This document shows positions 46,567 through 59,342 of a DNA stretch of 64,000 bases, one piece after another; position 1 is the stretch's first letter; each line of letters starts with the position of its first letter. The position numbers and the translations under genes were made by a program. This stretch comes from Patiria miniata. Taxonomy: Eukaryota > Echinodermata > Asteroidea > Valvatida > Asterinidae. The DNA lies in contig NW_024037053.1 in NCBI RefSeq assembly GCF_015706575.1, positions 3,658,001 through 3,722,000 on the forward strand, written 5' to 3'. Below the pieces are notes generated by a model that saw only the letters and a program-made list of their open reading frames with translations, searched no databases and was not told the origin of the DNA.

Positions 46567-47488
46567 TTCGCTGAAGCTAGCTGTAAATTAAAAGTTGGAA
46601 CTATATATAGTCTGCAACACAGAACAGTGCAGACATTCAGATTGTATCAATAACATGAACCATTGCTTAAGGAACTCTAGTTTACTACTCTGACCTACCC
46701 ATTGAAACAGTAAACAGCGCCCTCTGTTTCCGCCTTGCAAGATGCACATGTTAATTTATGGGATTGGGCAGCAATATAGAAAGTTCATTCGGGAATTTAA
46801 ATTAGTGTTCCTATTTTATATACACGTACAACTGAACTTCAATTGACACTGGATCGATGATGTCAAAATATCAGACAACACAATGATGTGTATGCTCCAA
46901 AAATACTGACATGAACCTATATTTGTTTCAAGTTATCGTCTTCCATCTGGCTAAAGTCTTTTACCTGTTTGGATGTCTCTGAAGACCGCTCCAATAGGAT
47001 AAACAAGAAATAGAGAAAAACAAAATCGGCCGGGGCCGGAGACAAAAGGTCGCAGAAATGTGTGAAATAGACATTCTGGAACCAAGGCAGTTCCCTATGG
47101 AATTTATTTTTTTTATCAAAAGAAAACACCCTCAAAATAAGGCCTCGAGGTCACTCTGGATATTCTTCTTCATTGATATGTATGGATCTAGATTAGATTG
47201 GGATCTACAGGAAGGGAGGGATACGGTGTACTGGGGCGGCCCCTTCGAGAATTTCAAGACAAACATCGTCCTCAGAAACACCGTAATACCTCGAGCTTAG
47301 TATACCCTCTTTTTGATCCATAAAACCTCATGATCGTTGAGGTTCGTGATTGTGTCCCAAAGGCTAGACACAAGATGGAATTTACGTGCCAAGATGCACG
47401 CAACCTTCATTTAAACTGTTCATGAATGCACTAGAATCAACCTGTGGCTGCTCGGGACACGGTTGTGGTTCTTGTTAAAGTGGTTACA

Positions 47489-47504
47489 GCGCCCCCTCGT
47501 GGCA
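47489..47504 (+). promoter_or_regulatory. Candidate CTCF binding site
   Basis: GCGCCCCCTCGTGGCA differs from the CTCF core consensus (GCGCCCCCTGGTGGC) at one position. CTCF and its motif are conserved across bilaterians. Binding is inferred only. Confidence 0.4.
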
Positions 47505-47617
47505 GAATGGGGTACAGATCATTTCAAAGGTACTATTCTATAGTACCTTTATCCTGATCACTTGTCATTGGTTATTTTATTCCTTACTGATGTTTACGTT
47601 CTACTGGGGAATTTTAT

Positions 47618-47855
47618 GGGCAATTCCACGGTTACTCACGTTACGAAAATGTAACGTGAGTAACCGATTTTGTGCGTCTTGTTTATCATACATAACACAT
47701 TTTTCTGGATGTCATCTTTGGTGCTTAAGTAGGTCTAGGTCTACTCTATCTATCATGGGGATAACAGTTATTAAACCTTTTCAGTAAGGTAATTACAGCT
47801 CAAGGAAACTCAAAAGTACATCAAAAATGTAACGTGAGTAACCGTGGAATTGCCC
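47618..47855. mobile_element. MITE with triplicated GTAACGTGAGTAACCG motif
   Basis: The left end GGGCAATTCCACGGTTACTC continues to 47644 and is inverted exactly at 47829-47855 (27-bp arms). Within the left end, CGGTTACTCACGTTAC (47629-47644) is immediately repeated inverted at 47651-47666, making a hairpin with a 6-base loop. TTAT lies just outside both ends, a possible 4-bp target duplication. No transposase. Confidence 0.85.
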
Positions 47856-48884
47856 TTATGCGTTATGTGTCGATCCTCAATTATTATTTAACAGAAAATG
47901 TATCTTATGAGTGGTAAAATTGTGAGGCCACTCGGAGACTGATAACTTTGGATATGATTAACCGCGATGTTTGGCAAAATGGCAACATTTTTTCAAGCAG
48001 TCATTTTTCTGAATGTGGAGTTGTATTCTCATATGTATCATTAAGCAAGCACGCATACAATCTCCATTGCAAAAACATTACATAGTCTGACAACACATAC
48101 GGGGCTGCTAAAAAGAGAAACCAAACCAAATGCTAATTTATTTTTAATGTTAGCCAAAAATAGGTTCAGAACCAAGCAGTATCAGTTGCGTGACATTTTG
48201 GCTGCTTTAATACCCGTGTTGTGTGTTAAGCACAATTTTCTGTGATGAACGTATTTCTGTACTAATTAGCTTAATTTACGATTTTTGGCGACGGCAGAGC
48301 GTTTTTAATGGACCATGCATGCATGACAACATAGTGGGTTACACACATGGTACTCTACTAACTCTTCTATAATGTACAGGCGGTCGTAATTATAATAATC
48401 TTCATGTAATGGCTTCCGGATTCGTGCACGACCGAGTCCCGGACGGCGTTAGCTAATACGCTGAAAATCCTAAAAGGGTATCGGGCAATTGTTCGAAAAG
48501 CTTGAGCCTTCCTAGCCAGCATAATGACAGTATTGTTGAGCTGCATTATAATACCCAACCGATCTTCATTTCCCTTAGTCCCTGAGTGAAGAGGGTTTTT
48601 TTCCCCTCCAGCCGAGAATCCTCCGAGCACGGCCGTCTATTCAGAGGGCCCTGTCCACGGCGTGTCCCAGGGGGCATGTCAAGCGGACACCTCGGCCAGC
48701 TGAGTCGACAGAATCACGCTGCAGCTTCGGTCTCCTGGCGAACACCGAGGATTTTTTTGTTACTACCTGTCTCACCGCTCTTGCTATCGCACTGCGATAA
48801 CACAAAGTTTACCATTTCCTATTCAGGTGGATCATGAACATATGGAAGCTTGGTATGTTAGGTCGCCCGTTCAGAATGACAACA
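47856..48884. other. No gene recognised
   Basis: AT-rich, becoming GC-richer at 48590-48740. Open frames there lack any domain. Confidence 0.45.
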
Positions 48885-49030
48885 CACATATAATGTGACC
48901 AAATCACCTTGAAGTAGATGTGTTCTGTCATACGGTAATGCTTATTATGACATCACACATAATGTGGCCAAATCACCTTAAAGTAGATGTGTTCTGTCAT
49001 ACCATGGTGCTTATTATGGCAATACACATA
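48885..49030. repeat. 69-bp tandem repeat, two copies
   Basis: The words ACACATATAATGTGACC/ACACATAATGTGGCC, AAATCACCTT (48901 and 48970), AAGTAGATGTGTTCTGTCAT and GCTTATTATG recur at a 69-base step. Confidence 0.9.
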
Positions 49031-52000
49031 ATTAGCTTTTTATTTAAAAGGAGTTAATGGGCTGTGCTATGGGGTAATATAGTGTCTGTATAACAATTTT
49101 TTAGTACACTGACCTAACCCAGTAATCAGATTTGTGTACATTTTGACATGCAAGTTTGAACATTTCTGAATTCTGTATAAGTTATCGTCTCGTATATCAT
49201 ATCATAGCTCATAGATTCTCCAAACTCGCTTCGCCAGAGGTCTTCATTGTACGCATTGCCCATACCCGGATGTCCACACAATAAAAAGCAGTCGTTCAAA
49301 TTGAGCGTAACGTAATCGGCATGGCATCAGCATTTAATTTCAGCAAACCTCCGGATTTCATATTGAGTTGGAGACGCAACAGTAGCCGCGGCCCCAACCG
49401 CCTGATTTCCCCAGCCAACTTTTTCATATTTTGTGGGCGGTCACGTGACGGCCAGGAGGCAGGGTTATAATGGGCAGGTGTTGCAGATGTGCCCAGCACG
49501 CGGTACGCGCTGTGTTGCCCAATCAGCGCGTTGCCTCGGTCGCGGTGTGCGCTGTAACGCAATTTATTTCGTGATTAAGGCAGTACAGGCGCCTGTAGCG
49601 CGCGGTGAACAAACGCCGGCATCTGAATAAAGTGGAGTTAAATAGTATTTAGATAGGGACCCACAGAACAATTTCCATATTCATGAGCAAAGGAGTCAGA
49701 AGAAAGCTTAATCCTACCACTTCCTGAGCACAAAATCTTGCCAATGTTATCTTTTGTGGCCAAGTCCACGGGTTTTGTGATAATTTGGGTGTCTCCATGG
49801 CCTGGGCGCAACCTTAACATTATGGGCTATTTTTTTTCTTCCGAAAATCCTAAAAACTGGCAAAGGTGACATCGCGGACACGACGCATTTAGATTGTCTC
49901 ATTAATTTTATACATTTCTAGGTGGCTGATATTATTCTTTATTAAAAAAGGATGTTTTAGTGTTACACTCATTCAATGACCTCTTTAACGTAAGCCAGGT
50001 GACAGAATTATTTTGAAAAATGTAGGCTTTCTTTTGATTTATAGCAGGAGCTGTGTGGACTGCGCGGGCGGGTGATGGTAGTACTTTTAGAAAAGAAATG
50101 ATTAACGATGCTGGATTTTTTTCCCGCAATCGTTTTAAAAATTTTGACAAGATGACAAGGCTGAATCCTGAGGGAAAACAGTCAGAGCCCCAGTTGACCC
50201 AGATTTCGTAATCGTGCGATACGACAAATTTTGACAAATAATCCTTTTGATATTGAGACATGAAACAACTTCTTACTTTGCAGCCTTGTAAATACAGTCT
50301 TAAAGGTAATCAATTAAAAACTGTACTGTTAATGGAAAGATTTATTTAAATTCATTTCAAATCTACCTGCATCATCTCGGCTTGCTTGTTTTCGGGTACG
50401 GCAGCTGGTCATTGGGTTGGGCATCATTTGACACAAGGGGGCGCTGTTAAACATAAACTGCACTGGACACCGCAGTGGCACTAGCTGGCGATGTTCAAGA
50501 TGGCGTCTTTTGAAAAGAGCAGTCTTGGCTAAGCCTTACGTCAGCAACTACAGGGCAAGTGACTATGGTGTCTCTGGCATTCTCGTCGCGTACCTGGACG
50601 TCTCTCACAGAACTACATGGTCCGAATTTATGTACTGGAGCCAGTAGGGAAAAGTGTCACGTGATTCCAAGTTTAAATGTGTGTAACATTGAAACAAGTC
50701 AAGGTACCAATTTTTTAAATTAAAAAAAGGTTGGATGTCTTTAGCAAAATACCTTTTCAGATGACCAAAGAACATCGTGTGACCGCGTATGTAGTTCCTT
50801 AATAAGACCAGAGCTGCAGCTACTATGCAATGCATTTGCCTGCTAAATGTATTAGTTTCTCAAATTACACATGGACTTAAAACTCCGCGAACTAGGAAAA
50901 TGTCGCTTATCAATGCAGAGTCGCAAACCGTATACCAATAGGTACGGTTTCCATCATGCAATCCATTTGGGAAAGTTAAAACGTTAGAAGCCCTTTTTGT
51001 ACCCGTGTCAAGGTTGAGAAGACGACCGATCGAGTTGTATGCAAGAGTGACTCTGGGAGTCTGTCGGACGATTAGCCTCGCCTGAAAATGCGGCAAAAAG
51101 CCGGAGACCCCGCGGCCGTCACATTGGACATTCTACCCTGCCGTCCCCAATTTGAATAATGCCTCACATCAAGCGTGCGTGGACCACATCGCACAGCTTA
51201 AAGCGAGCGCGCGCGATGGTCTTAACAAAATATAAAAAGCCCTCTCTGCTAAAAACACGACAGCGCTCGTCCTCCATTTACGATGAGTCATAATATACAA
51301 CAGCACAATTTCTCTCGGGTATATCTTGTTTTCTCTCCCGAGAATTCAGTCCTTTCCTTTTTTCTGTCTTCTACGTTCCGTGGATGGACTTGAAAAACGC
51401 GAATTGAATGCCAATTTGGACGCGTTTCTCGGAGCGCATCGCAGGCCAAGATCAACAAGCCCGGCTCCACGCTGTCTTACCGGGGCCTTAAGAACACTAT
51501 CCACGGGCTTCAATCTTGCTCGAGACCCCTCCAACTATAGCCGACTCGCTATCTAGTGTTTCATTTTTTTTCTCTTCCTCCTTATTTTGTGGGGATCGTG
51601 GGCTGTCGATTTCTCGATCCGCTCTTGTTGTCTGAGCGATGTTATACGGGGGCCACTCGGTCAAACTCGGCCTCCGCATAAAGATAAGTCAACATCTCGC
51701 GTGGCTTATAACATCCAACCTTTGAAATATAGGGGTATAGGATGTCGCCGGCTGTAACACTATCGCACTACGAGCCCAACAGAGAGAAGGTTAAGCATGT
51801 CCCCAATAAGGGTCCTAGTATACACAAGGTCTCTTTGACATTTCAGACGTGTATGGCCGTGGATAGACCGCCGCGAGGGTTCGAAAACGCGGCGAATGGA
51901 AGTTGAAGTTGGTGTATCTCAAGAATACAAGAATAACTCGATCGGGACGGGTTGAAACAACAAGCTTTTTCTGTGGCTCGAGCTAAAATAAATATCCGGC

Positions 52001-53939
52001 TTGAAAGCAAAAACAAGGCGATTAACATTAACGTTAAAGGGACGGGGCTGACCTCGGAATTAAGAAAATAAACCCCGCTTTGGCCTAGAACTCGAGATGC
52101 ACGTGCCCTAATCTTTACTTTTAAGGATTTTAAGTTAGCAATCTTGTCGCTAGCACACTCTCAAAACAAACTTCAAAATACGGCAAGGCTGCTCTAGTTT
52201 TTGAGCACTTTTTTGGAATATAGTTCGCTTAGGGAAACTACGATACTGTGTATCTTCCAGCGAATAATCTAGACCAAATAGTATCTTTGACTTATTTTCA
52301 GCTGCACCTTTGTCTCAAAATCCGAATCGGCCCAGAGATGTCTTCGTTTTCATACAGTTTGATGATCATCATTTTTATGCTCAAACTCAAACAGGTATGT
52401 ACAAAATTAGTTATCCACATATATAATTGTTTTACGTGAGTTCAGATTTTTTTGCAGGCAAGTTTGCAAACTGAAACCTACTGTGTTTTTTCCATGTCAA
52501 CAATTCCTAGACATCAAGTCGGCACTAGAAGCCTCATAAAATTAAAGTCTTCACATCTAGTCCAATTCACGAAGCAACATTTTCACGATCCTTCATTTTG
52601 GGTTAAAGTAGTCGCTGGCACGCATACCAAGCCCAACTCAAGCAAGCCGGAAGTGAATTACAGCGGGCAACCCAACAGCTCTCCCGGGGTAAAAGATCAT
52701 GATTGCCCCCACACCGTCCCCATTTGGCTCCGCGCTGGAGGTGCCCTTAATTGCCCGCGCGAGTTAGCACAAGCAGTTATCCATTCGATATGCGTCTAGG
52801 AAACAGGGCTTCCTCGTAATATTCCCATTTTCCAAATTGACACGGAGGTAGTGTGGTGACTCTCGTTCCCCACAAAATGTGGTCCAATGCAGGTCAGGCG
52901 TGGAATTGGAAAGAGGGAGAAGATATGAGGAGAAGCAATCAAAGAGCAACCGCTGTGAGATTCTGTCCTTGTAAAGCCCGAGCTCAGTGATGTGACGAAG
53001 GATTCTCATGCTCAAGCCGTGGATGAGACTTTTTCTCCGAAAGCGGTGTCCATCTCACCAATGTGAATAATCCATGTACAGGCACATATTTGCCTGCAAC
53101 ACACCGCAGAACCCATGCTGTTAAATTAACCACCAATGTGACGAGCGGTATCAAAGATTCAAGAAGGTGTTATTGAAGACATCGGCCGTGGAGGATCCAG
53201 GATTTTCCCAAGGAGCCGGCTGGTTGTTGAAGTACAAGATTTTTCGAAGGGTCGGGGATGGGTAGATGCATGAGGCCTACCAGTCGTGCCATAAAAAACC
53301 CTGAAGAATGTCTGAATCAAGATCTGCAATATTGAGCGAAGACATTCAGAGAACTGGGATTTTTTTTCTTCAATTATGTAAATAAGTAAAATTGGTCAGT
53401 TGGGGGCAGGTGGGAGCGGGGTTGGTGTGGGGAGAGCCACCTCAACCACACCCAACTGGATCTGCCCTTGATCAGTCTTCTAGTCTAAATTCATTATTTA
53501 TACTCGTATTCACAACCGTATTTTGTTCCAAGTTGAGCAACTTTCTCGTATCTCGCACTATTAAAAGAAGGACCGAACACTGGCATTGCCAGAGATCATT
53601 AAGCCATCGGTAAATTGATGGGACCCCCGAGCCGTACTTTGAGGTTGTTTTATTCATGCTTGCATGGAGGCTTTTACCGGTGGTTGATGAGGGCAGACAT
53701 CGGTCGGCCCGCTGTCACTTCGTCTTCACTTCACCAAACTGGACGGAAACAGCCACGACCCGATGGCGAGCTGATTTACTTTTATCCTTTAAAGAACAAA
53801 AAAAAACCTCGGACAATTCTGTGGGAGATGTTTCATCCACTTTCTGTTTGGATTTAAATCCCCAGCAGACCGTAGCAGAACGAATTAAGATTTTTCCTTT
53901 GGGGCCTGACAAGCTGAAAACCCTCAGTTTTTGACACCT
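49031..53939. other. No gene firmly recognised (4.9 kb)
   Basis: Mixed sequence. Points of note are a CTCF-like motif (50430-50446), a TATAAAAAG word (51231-51239) downstream of a GCGCGCGC patch that could be a promoter, and a 93-base segment (52302-52394) framed by TTATTTTCAG and AACAG|GTATGT that could be an exon. None encodes a recognisable domain. Confidence 0.4.
50430..50446 (-). promoter_or_regulatory. Candidate CTCF-like motif, minus strand
   Basis: GACACAAGGGGGCGCTG reads on the minus strand as CAGCGCCCCCTTGTGTC, matching the core except in the TGGTGG half. Confidence 0.3.
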
Positions 53940-54440
53940 TTCATGTAAATCGACACCTAAACCCAACCAAAATCTTACAGCTACTCCCACCTTTTACCTA
54001 AAAGTAGCTGAAGCCCCAAAAGAGGTCAGTGCTCAACCTAACTAGGCTTCCCCAAGAGCTAGAAAGAACCCCCAAACCTTTTATTAAACGTAGCCTAAGC
54101 TCTAAACGTTCCCCTGACTCCGTAACTGTTTTAGAAGAGTGCAAAGCCTATAATAACCGTAGCTCCAACCCATCATGGCCTCAACAACGTACTATAAGCA
54201 TGATCCCGAGTATAGCCCCAACGTTGTACATAGGCCAGAAATAACCACGATGACTGCTCTATGTTCCGACACCCCTATGTTCCGACACCCGTACACCCGC
54301 GAAGCCGAACTGTAGCCCTTATCTCGTACGTCACGGTAGCCCCAGCCCTAAATGTAGCCCTAACTTGAATTGTATCTAATGTAACCCAGGATAGCCCTAA
54401 CAAACCCTGTATGTACCTAAAATTAGCCCGAGCTCTATTG
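53940..54440. repeat. Degenerate TAGCCCTAAC-like low-complexity region
   Basis: Irregularly spaced CCTAA, TAGCCC and AGCCCTAAC words recur throughout, consistent with a heavily decayed minisatellite. Inside it, CTATGTTCCGACACCC occurs twice in direct tandem (54259-54274 and 54275-54290). No protein. Confidence 0.5.
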
Positions 54441-57400
54441 AGCATTTACCTGAATAAAGTCCGCTCATAACTTGAACCCACAAATCAATCGTTTGTACGG
54501 GGTATACATATATCTATACTTCTACCAAAGAGGTTTAGGTGCCTGTCATAACCCCCGACCTTAGAATGACGTCACTCTCAAGTCGCTTTCGATAACTCAT
54601 AGACCAGAGTAATTTTAAAAACGTGATGAACCCATACAATTGTTGTAAAGTGTTAGTTTCTGGACTAAGTGGGTTTTTTTTTGGGGGGGGGGACACAGAA
54701 TGAAAGCATGTTTTCGTCCCGTGCACACGAACGCAAAGGAGATCAGCAGGGCTCCTTTCCACCCAAGTGGAAAAATAATAACCGTGTGCTTCGGGGTACC
54801 CGTCCACCAAATGTCGGGCCGAATCGCGGTGCTGAATCTCGCCGGGCTTTATCAACCCACTTGGGCCAGAAAATAATGCCTATGACAATTTTTAGAGGAA
54901 AATAACAAAGCGACAAATCCTTGAGAAATTGAGAGAAAATGACCCGAGTATTTAACTCCTGTACATTATCAATTGACCGCTTTCGCTTCTTGCTGCCAGG
55001 CCCATTTATGCGCATATGTGCATAATCTTGAATTTATTAGTAAAAAGGTCCATGCACTGTGATTATTCGGCGCGGGGCGATTTCAAATCAGCCTGCATTC
55101 CTTAGGGTTTAGTGTAGCCAAATCATTGTCCCTGTTCTATTATTTTGCGATCGAAAACCTATCCAGTATTCACCTGAACAAGATGGTTTGTATAAAATCT
55201 TGGAAATGAAAACACGGAGAATGTCGGCCCGTGGTCATACAGGAAGTGAGCCCCATTCACGTTTATATTCATGGACAATCATACAGCTTGTAGACAAAAG
55301 ACTATTCGGAGGCCCCTTATGTTTGCGGAGACACATCCCTTAGGTTTCCATCGAGATCCAAACTGAAGTTTCTGCTGAAAGGAAAATCGATCGACGTCTG
55401 TTTGAGGTCTATAGCAATGTGGTGAATTTTGGATCGTTCGGATGTGGCCAAAAGCTTCGCACACCTTTGGTATGTGTACATTTCTAATCGCAGCCATTCT
55501 GACCGAGTTTGACCAAGTTATCGTGGTCACCTGACCAAAAACCATGACCTTATTGGTCAACACGCTCTGTGTGATTGACGGGTAGGAATGATCCATTATT
55601 AGGGGAATACATATGTGCTTGGCTTAACTTTTACTTTTCGGTCAAAAGGTTAAAACAAGTCAAAAATTATAAACTTTCAACACAATTACTTCATGTTTTG
55701 TGAAACACCCCTCTAGCGATGTTCATGGTATGTGCCTCGCGCGAGTATTACTAAAAAGTCTCCTTATATGGAGATTGGCGCGTATGCGCGACCGGCGCAG
55801 AACGCAGCGGTGCCGCTGTTGTGTGAATTTAATACGTTATGGGGAATCACTGGTAGTATTGCGCATGCATGAAGATAAGTAGAGAGTGACTTGTCACGTG
55901 TGTGAGGGCTCAACCAATAAAATGGTAAGAGGGTCCAGATTCCATAGGAGTCCAAATTTCATGTGACACCGGAGAAAAAGTGTTTAAAACCAGTCGGTGT
56001 TTTATCAACCGTTTAAAACCACCCACGTGACGGGCTCTCGACCAATAGGGATGGGTAAACTGTCTTAGGTATTTATGAATGTCTACGTATGGTGTACGAA
56101 TTTTCCTGTGTATTACTAATTCCGGAAAATAATCTCACAATACAAATACATCTTTCTAAGATAATTTGATACATCTGACAAATTACGTTCGGCCAAAAGT
56201 CCCGTCTTAATTTTGATTGCGTGAAAAAAACGGCACTGAAAATTGTCAGATGTCGACGTGCAAATCGTGCGCAGTCGGAACACCTGGTTTTTTTTTTACA
56301 TAATTTTGCTTCGCTATTTCGATACATGAAACAGCAGTAGGAAAGAACAGCCGGCTTCAAAGTGTCGCTGAACTCTTCTCGTCGTTTGCGTGCGAGCCGG
56401 CGAGTCCCGAGAGAGGCCGAGCAGCGGGGCAACAGCACCATCGCCCGCCCGCAACAATCGTCTCCCTCTCGGTACAATTCAAAAACCAAATAATAATAAT
56501 ATTTACAAAATCACACGCAAACCCTCGTCAAAAGCTGAACATGGCTCGGAGTGCGTAAAGCTTCATCGGCTATACCTCTAGTCGTTCCCCACGCGATTGA
56601 CCAGGGGAAACGGGTGGGAAATTTACAATTCCCCTTGAGACGAAAATGCAATTTGGGAATATTTTATTTTCATTTATCACAGCTTGTTTTCCGTCATTTC
56701 CTTTTCAGTCTTTTTTCTCCCCTTCTAATTCTTGATTTTTAATCTTAACACAAGTACACTGTCGTGTTGTTTGTTGAGACGATTAGAGCGCCTCATAAAA
56801 GGTGAGTGGAAATGCAAGAGTAGATGAGCCCTGGGCTATAAGGTTTTGTGTTTGAGTGGTCAAGTCGACAGGTCTCTCAATCAAAGGAGTCTAGTTTGTG
56901 TCACGTCTCTGCTTGTACCGTCGGATATGCGTTTCTTATTTTTCTGCTTTCACAAAACATTCAGGGCCTTAGCGGCCACCGTATAGACCTTTATCATTCA
57001 GTACTGTTATTGGATACAGGGAACATGACTGAAATGGTGGCAGGCAGCATGATAATGTTTAATGTGAAAACGGAACCAGACTATTTATCCTTCCAGTCTC
57101 GCTTTGGTGACATTGATTTGAATGGGAAAAACCAAATGGCTGCAACATGATAATGGTCTGTTGTATCTCTTAACATTGAAATCTGGCCTTGAAAAGTTGT
57201 TTATAATAGAGAAGAGTTTTAGCTTATGATGTGCCCTCAAAAATAATGCAGACTCTTAGTTTATTCAAGACAAATGGGTATCCTAGTAGTCCAAGGTTGG
57301 TCAAAAAGACTAATTGATGTCGGTGTTATTATTTTGGGCAAAAGCCACCGATAGAAGCAGCAAGCACAAAACACACAGCTGAGAAAGCTAGCGTGACGTA

Positions 57401-58847
57401 GTAACAGACCCCGCCCGAGAAATCATCGTCAGAGCCCGTGCGTTGCTCGAGGGCCTGGCCTCTACCTGACGGTGTTTTCGTGCCTTGGAATAAATCCTCA
57501 TTTTGCAGCTTGATTATTTACAGGTCTCCCTCAATATCTGTATCCTCGGACTCTGCAACGAAGGAGGGGGGGGGGTATCGATGAAAACAAGGAGAAAGCT
57601 CACAGAAGGCCTGCCTAGAAATCTGGTAATCTTTGATCTCAGAATCCTGTCCGGAGGTTGTAAGCCAAGGACTGAGGTGTCGTGTTGCTGTTCCGTGGTC
57701 GTCGATGTATCCACCACCACCCCAGGGGGACCTTGTTGCTTCGCACCGTGTGTTCCCGCGCTTTTTTCTGTTGTGCGTATTGATGATAACTCCGCGTGTT
57801 TAGGATCAGATTTTAGAAGGGTGGTTTACGTGAGTATATGATAGGGCATATGGTTGGCTTCCGTCGGCCGGCGATTTAGAGCGGGCTTATTTTCCGTTGA
57901 GTCATGTGCGCGGTATTAGCGGCTCCCAAATCGCGCAGACGGCTCTTGCATGTCTGTTTTGACTTTGGTGTTGAATGTTTGCGCTGTAATTTCCTTTCTT
58001 CCTAAAACTTCAGTGTGGACATTATATTTGTTGACATCGAATTGTTCACAATTTAACAATGCATTTCAATAAATTTCGTCAAGAAAATGCGTTCAAGTCA
58101 ATGTACACGTAGAAGCAACGAGCCGTATGCCTGTGAAGTGTGGAATTTTGGACTGCATAAAATACGGACTCATTAGTTGTATTGCGCATGCCGCAGTGAA
58201 GGTAAGAAGGACAGTGACAGGTCACGTGTAAGGGTTGAAGTCCAAAGCAGTCGAAATTTAATATGACACCGTCTTACCTTGAAGCCTATACGCGTTACGT
58301 ACTTATTCACAAGAAATACAATATAACTAGTGCCAACTTTGTGGTGTAATTTTGAACCCTGGCGTCGATGGTATCAGAGTCGGAGTGCGCATGTCCACGA
58401 CTCCCCACCCATAGAACGACCTGAACAAAAAAGTAGTCACGCAATTCCTTGTCAAAAAGTTGGGGATACGTATTGCAGATTTTGGTTGTAGTGATGGTAC
58501 CACAGCCCCACTTATGGTCTAGTACCACTTGTCATCTCAGCAAAACTCCCTCGTATTTATCAAGCAGCGTAACGGTATCTGCCTCTTGAAAGTATATGCC
58601 ACAATCATCTTTGAGTTTTGTATCAAGAGAGTAACTTAATCATTCACTCGTGATAGTGTGGGCAAAGGAAAATGCTGGAAGTTTTGCGAACGCTTAAAGT
58701 GGGAGTTAAGTGTCATCGGTTCTCGGGGATCGGTTACTGGTGATCATTGTGCTAAGGGGCCATCTAGTGGGGAAGTTTGCAACACCATCGTGGTAGGAAG
58801 ATGGTTCTGGTTCGAAATAAGTTCTGGACAGAACCGGTGGGTAGAAT
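54441..58847. other. No gene recognised (4.4 kb)
   Basis: Includes a T9-G10 junction (54674-54692), a G-run (about 57563) and a candidate CTCF site (58757). Other sequence shows no exon I can support. GC-richer patches at 56370-56470 and 57400-57760 have open frames without domains. Confidence 0.45.
58757..58770 (+). promoter_or_regulatory. Candidate CTCF binding site
   Basis: GGGCCATCTAGTGG contains the common CTCF variant core GCCATCTAGTGG. Confidence 0.4.
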
Positions 58848-59342
58848 TTTTACGTTTTTGATATCAGATTAAAGCTCAGAGTTTTTCAAATATTGAAAAA
58901 CAAATCATGAAAACAGCACATTTTGGTTGCTGAGGAAATGCCACTTACGTAACAGACGTTTTCATCCTTTTTGGTGCTTCAAACAGTGACACATGTTATT
59001 TTAAGCCCACTGTGCAATTGTCTCTCATTTGTGCAATTTCTTTAATATTTTGACATTTTATGATCATGAAAAGGTTTAAAATAGGACTAAGAAGGATAAG
59101 ATACCTGTTCAGGTGGAAAATATTTCCATCAAATTAATTTGTACTCTTGTCATATTATGTACCCGTTGTAAGAATTATGACACAATGCGCTACATGCATT
59201 TCGTGCACAAATAGGTACAGTGTAAATCTCTTAACTGTGGTAATGCCATTGGAATGGACCAAAAAGGAGTTGTGTTACTTTGTTCAGTATTTGAAGGAAA
59301 CAAACTCTCAGCTTTAATCTGATATCCAAAACGTAAAAATTC
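58848..59342. repeat. Degenerate foldback with about 95-base arms
   Basis: GAATTTTTACGTTTTTGATA with TCAGATTAAAGCT at the left is inverted at the right (AGCTTTAATCTGATATCC, AAAACGTAAAAATTC). Similarity continues inward through TTCAAATA.TGAA and CTTTTTGGT-type words. The centre is not inverted. Probably a decayed MITE. Confidence 0.7.

Larger units (their letters stand above)
46181..47617. other. No gene recognised
   Basis: AT-rich sequence with three GCGCC(C)CTCT/GCGCCCCCT words (46554, 46715, 47489), discussed as CTCF-like sites. No exon is supported. Confidence 0.45.

Noticed and set aside
53940..54440. Interstitial telomere (CCCTAA)n
   Set aside because: The CCTAA words are irregular, and no two adjacent exact telomeric hexamers were seen.
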